A stretch of DNA of 64,000 bases, from positions 93,106 through 157,105 of the forward strand of contig NZ_JAODIY010000008.1 of the NCBI RefSeq assembly GCF_026586665.1, given 5' to 3'. Numbering within the stretch: the first letter of the stretch is position 1; every line of letters starts with the position of its first letter. This document shows positions 62,547 to 64,000 of this stretch, piece after piece. The stretch is from Halovenus rubra (GTDB taxonomy: Archaea > Halobacteriota > Halobacteria > Halobacteriales > Haloarculaceae). Both the position numbers and the translations under genes were made by a program. Below the pieces are notes generated by a model. The model was not told the origin of the DNA and searched no databases. It saw only the letters and a program-made list of their open reading frames with translations.

Positions 62547-63331
62547 CTGCTCCAACACGGACCGATTTGTTACAAGCACTCCAATCAGTTGGCATTAGAA
62601 CGGGAGATATTATATTTGTCCACAGTTCGATTTACAGGATGGGAAAATTGGCAGATACAGCAATTGACGACATCCCTCAAGCGGTTACCTCTATTCTGAT
62701 TGATCTGCTTGGACCAAGTGGTGGTTTATACGTCCCGACATTCACGTATAAGTTCTGTGACGGCCAACCATTTGATATCCGGTCAACTCCGTCAGAAATG
62801 GGCGTACTTACCGAGTATATAAGAAAACAGGAAGAGAGTGTAAGGAGCCCCCATCCAATGCAATCAATAGCTGGGATGGGACCTAATGCCGTTGATGTGT
62901 GTAACCGTGATACTCGAACCACATTCACTTCTGGAGGTCCTATCGATAGGCTCTACGAACTCGATGCAAAAGTCCTGTTACTCGGAGCGCCCTTCCAGAG
63001 CACCTCTCTTATCCATTATGTTGAAGAGAAATGTGATGTTCCATATAGATGTTGGAAAGAATTTGAAGGGGAATATACAAATCGTAATGGAGATACTGAT
63101 CCGGTCACTTATGAGATGTACGTCCGTAACTTAGATCTCAATCCGAAACTCGATCTCTCAATTATAGAGCGTGAACTTTCTGAAGGACCTATCCAGAAAG
63201 CACAGGTGGGATCTGCTGGGGTAACCTCATTTAATTTTGAGGATTTTGTGGAGGAGGCGGTTAAATTAGTCCGCAAAGACCCATTTGCAATTGTTGGTGA
63301 AATGGACAAGTCTTTTGCTTCAGATAAATAG
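62543..63331 (+). CDS. AAC(3)-like N-acyltransferase
   Basis: 262 residues, aminoglycoside 3-N-acetyltransferase family (antibiotic_NAT). Motifs include GDIIFVHSSIYRMG, LYVPTFTYKFCDGQPFD, SVRSPHPMQSIAGMG (His-Pro and the G-x-G of the active site) and LLLGAPFQSTSLIHYVEE. These enzymes acylate amino groups of amino sugars. Here it follows the carrier-formyltransferase fusion (4-base overlap), so I infer it transfers the carrier-bound formyl-aminoacyl group to a sugar amine. Resistance is an unlikely role. Confidence 0.85.
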   Translation: MTAPTRTDLLQALQSVGIRTGDIIFVHSSIYRMGKLADTAIDDIPQAVTSILIDLLGPSGGLYVPTFTYKFCDGQPFDIRSTPSEMGVLTEYIRKQEESVRSPHPMQSIAGMGPNAVDVCNRDTRTTFTSGGPIDRLYELDAKVLLLGAPFQSTSLIHYVEEKCDVPYRCWKEFEGEYTNRNGDTDPVTYEMYVRNLDLNPKLDLSIIERELSEGPIQKAQVGSAGVTSFNFEDFVEEAVKLVRKDPFAIVGEMDKSFASDK

Positions 63332-63425
63332 GATTCTTGCCTTGTTTCTCTTCGTCTTCGGTATCTCTTGATGACGATAATCTGGTTCATTTTTCGCTTA
63401 AAGAGTAACGAACACTATCGAAAAA

Positions 63426-63905
63426 TTATATATTCTTTCGATATTTTGGGGTATGTTCTCTTGGTTCAAGTAGTCCTGTACGACACAATTGCTCAATGGC
63501 CAATTTCATCTCGCCAACTGACATATCATATAATTCTGCAATATCAATAGCAGAGTAGTCCCCATCGCTATAATTAAGTACACGCATCATAATTTGAACG
63601 AGATCCTCTCTCGTTTCTTCGGGATCATTAATTGTTGGATATAGGTTTCTTTTGCTCATCATAGGTTCTCCATAAGGTTTCTGATTGGAGTAGTAACCCG
63701 CATATTCGAACGTTTGTAAAACCTTCTCAATTGTATTTGTACTCTCTACCAAGGATTCGATCTGTACGAAGTCCTTGTTGTCCAGCGAATTATGATATTC
63801 GTTGTATTCACCATAGACTGTTCTAGCGAACTGTCCCATTGGGAGGTTGAAGCCAGGTGAACAATACTGGCGCTCGTCGGATCCCTTAGTGTCAAAGGGC
63901 CGTGT
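63426..63905 (-). pseudogene. 5'-truncated DUF4910-family (M28-like) peptidase gene
   Basis: The frame from the stop at 63426 up to 63905 encodes RPFDTKGSDERQYCSPGFNL, then PMGQFARTVYGEYNEYHNSLDNKDFV and a winged-helix-like tail (VLNYSDGDYSAIDIAELYDMSVGEMKLAIEQLCRTGLLE). This is the C-terminal half of the DUF4910 family as I recall it. The first ATG (63839) lies after the conserved DERQYCSPGF, and a TAA at 63906-63908 precedes the frame. The upstream DNA codes for a different protein, so the N-terminal half is lost. Confidence 0.7.
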
Positions 63906-64000
63906 TTAATCGCTAGACAGCATCGGATCAGGTCGTCAGAGTAAGGGAGTTGAAGCGGGAGAGTCGAAGTTGTGCAAACTACAATTTCCCGCTTCACCGA
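63906..64000 (-). pseudogene. Probable transposase N-terminal fragment at the window edge
   Basis: The frame from the window edge reads LPYSDDLIRCCLAIKHGPLTL, similar to the YSD..I..CL.IK...LPLRQTxG helix of IS5-like transposases. It shifts into the DUF4910 remnant near 63900. A 10-bp inverted repeat (TGAAGCGGGA 63951-63960, TCCCGCTTCA 63987-63996) lies inside. The call rests on a short match only. Confidence 0.35.

Noticed and set aside
62543..63331. Aminoglycoside resistance gene
   Set aside because: The AAC(3) fold is shared with sugar N-acyltransferases. The operon context (carrier, adenylation and formylation enzymes) argues for biosynthesis, and the archaeal ribosome is not a usual target of these drugs.

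Overview
The window is chromosomal DNA of a halophilic archaeon (class Halobacteria). The signs are very acidic predicted proteins, TATA boxes about 25 bases before start codons with many leaderless genes, haloarchaeal-type families (UPF0058, Bax1/DUF790, Orc1/Cdc6, the L1-L10-L12 ribosomal operon) and a complete methylaspartate-cycle cluster. The backbone is moderately GC-rich. Two stretches are clearly AT-rich and look imported: about 52.0-53.0 kb and 59.3-63.9 kb. I do not name a species.

Layout. 0-10 kb: UPF0058 protein, M20 peptidase, NSUN-type RNA methyltransferase with a small partner, a sensor histidine kinase, a Bax1-like nuclease, and metX-metY (methionine by sulfhydrylation). 10-20.4 kb: branched-chain amino acid block, with ilvD divergent from leuA/cimA, then ilvB-ilvN-ilvC-(small repeat protein)-leuC-leuD-leuB with overlapping or near-overlapping genes. 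A putative Ile/Val-rich leader peptide and a tight hairpin lie before ilvB. 20.4-24.7 kb: a divergent proteasome beta-alpha pair, a zinc-ribbon wHTH protein and an SNF-family symporter. 24.9-31.6 kb: methylaspartate-cycle genes (glutamate mutase S and E, methylaspartate ammonia-lyase, mesaconyl-CoA hydratase, beta-methylmalyl-CoA lyase), with the CoA-transferase divergent across a region of repeated AT-rich half-sites. 31.8-48.5 kb: mixed housekeeping genes (radical SAM, Lrp regulator and exporter, HAD, three-cysteine ferredoxin, QueT-like transporter, Orc1/Cdc6, MutS-like ATPase, KaiC-like ATPase, PHP phosphoesterase, ABC exporter). 48.7-50.8 kb: ribosomal proteins L12, L10 and L1.

50.95-56.2 kb: tRNA-Phe(GAA) with a ~5.2-kb integrated element inserted at its 3' end. 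It carries RNase HI, an AT-rich two-gene module, a PrimPol-type primase-polymerase, an accessory gene and a tyrosine integrase. A degenerate copy of the tRNA 3' end marks the far side. A perfect 24-bp inverted repeat flanks the primase module and ends beside the integrase stop codon.

56.6-64.0 kb: an HhH-GPD-like protein, a DDE transposase, and an AT-rich four-gene operon encoding an AcpS-type phosphopantetheinyl transferase, an amino-acid-adenylating enzyme, an acyl-carrier-protein/N-formyltransferase fusion and an AAC(3)-like acyltransferase. I infer that this is a carrier-protein-tethered formyl-aminoacyl pathway, unusual in archaea because it carries its own carrier protein and activator. 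It is the strongest candidate for an undescribed system here. The window ends in a 5'-truncated DUF4910 peptidase gene abutting a probable transposase fragment.
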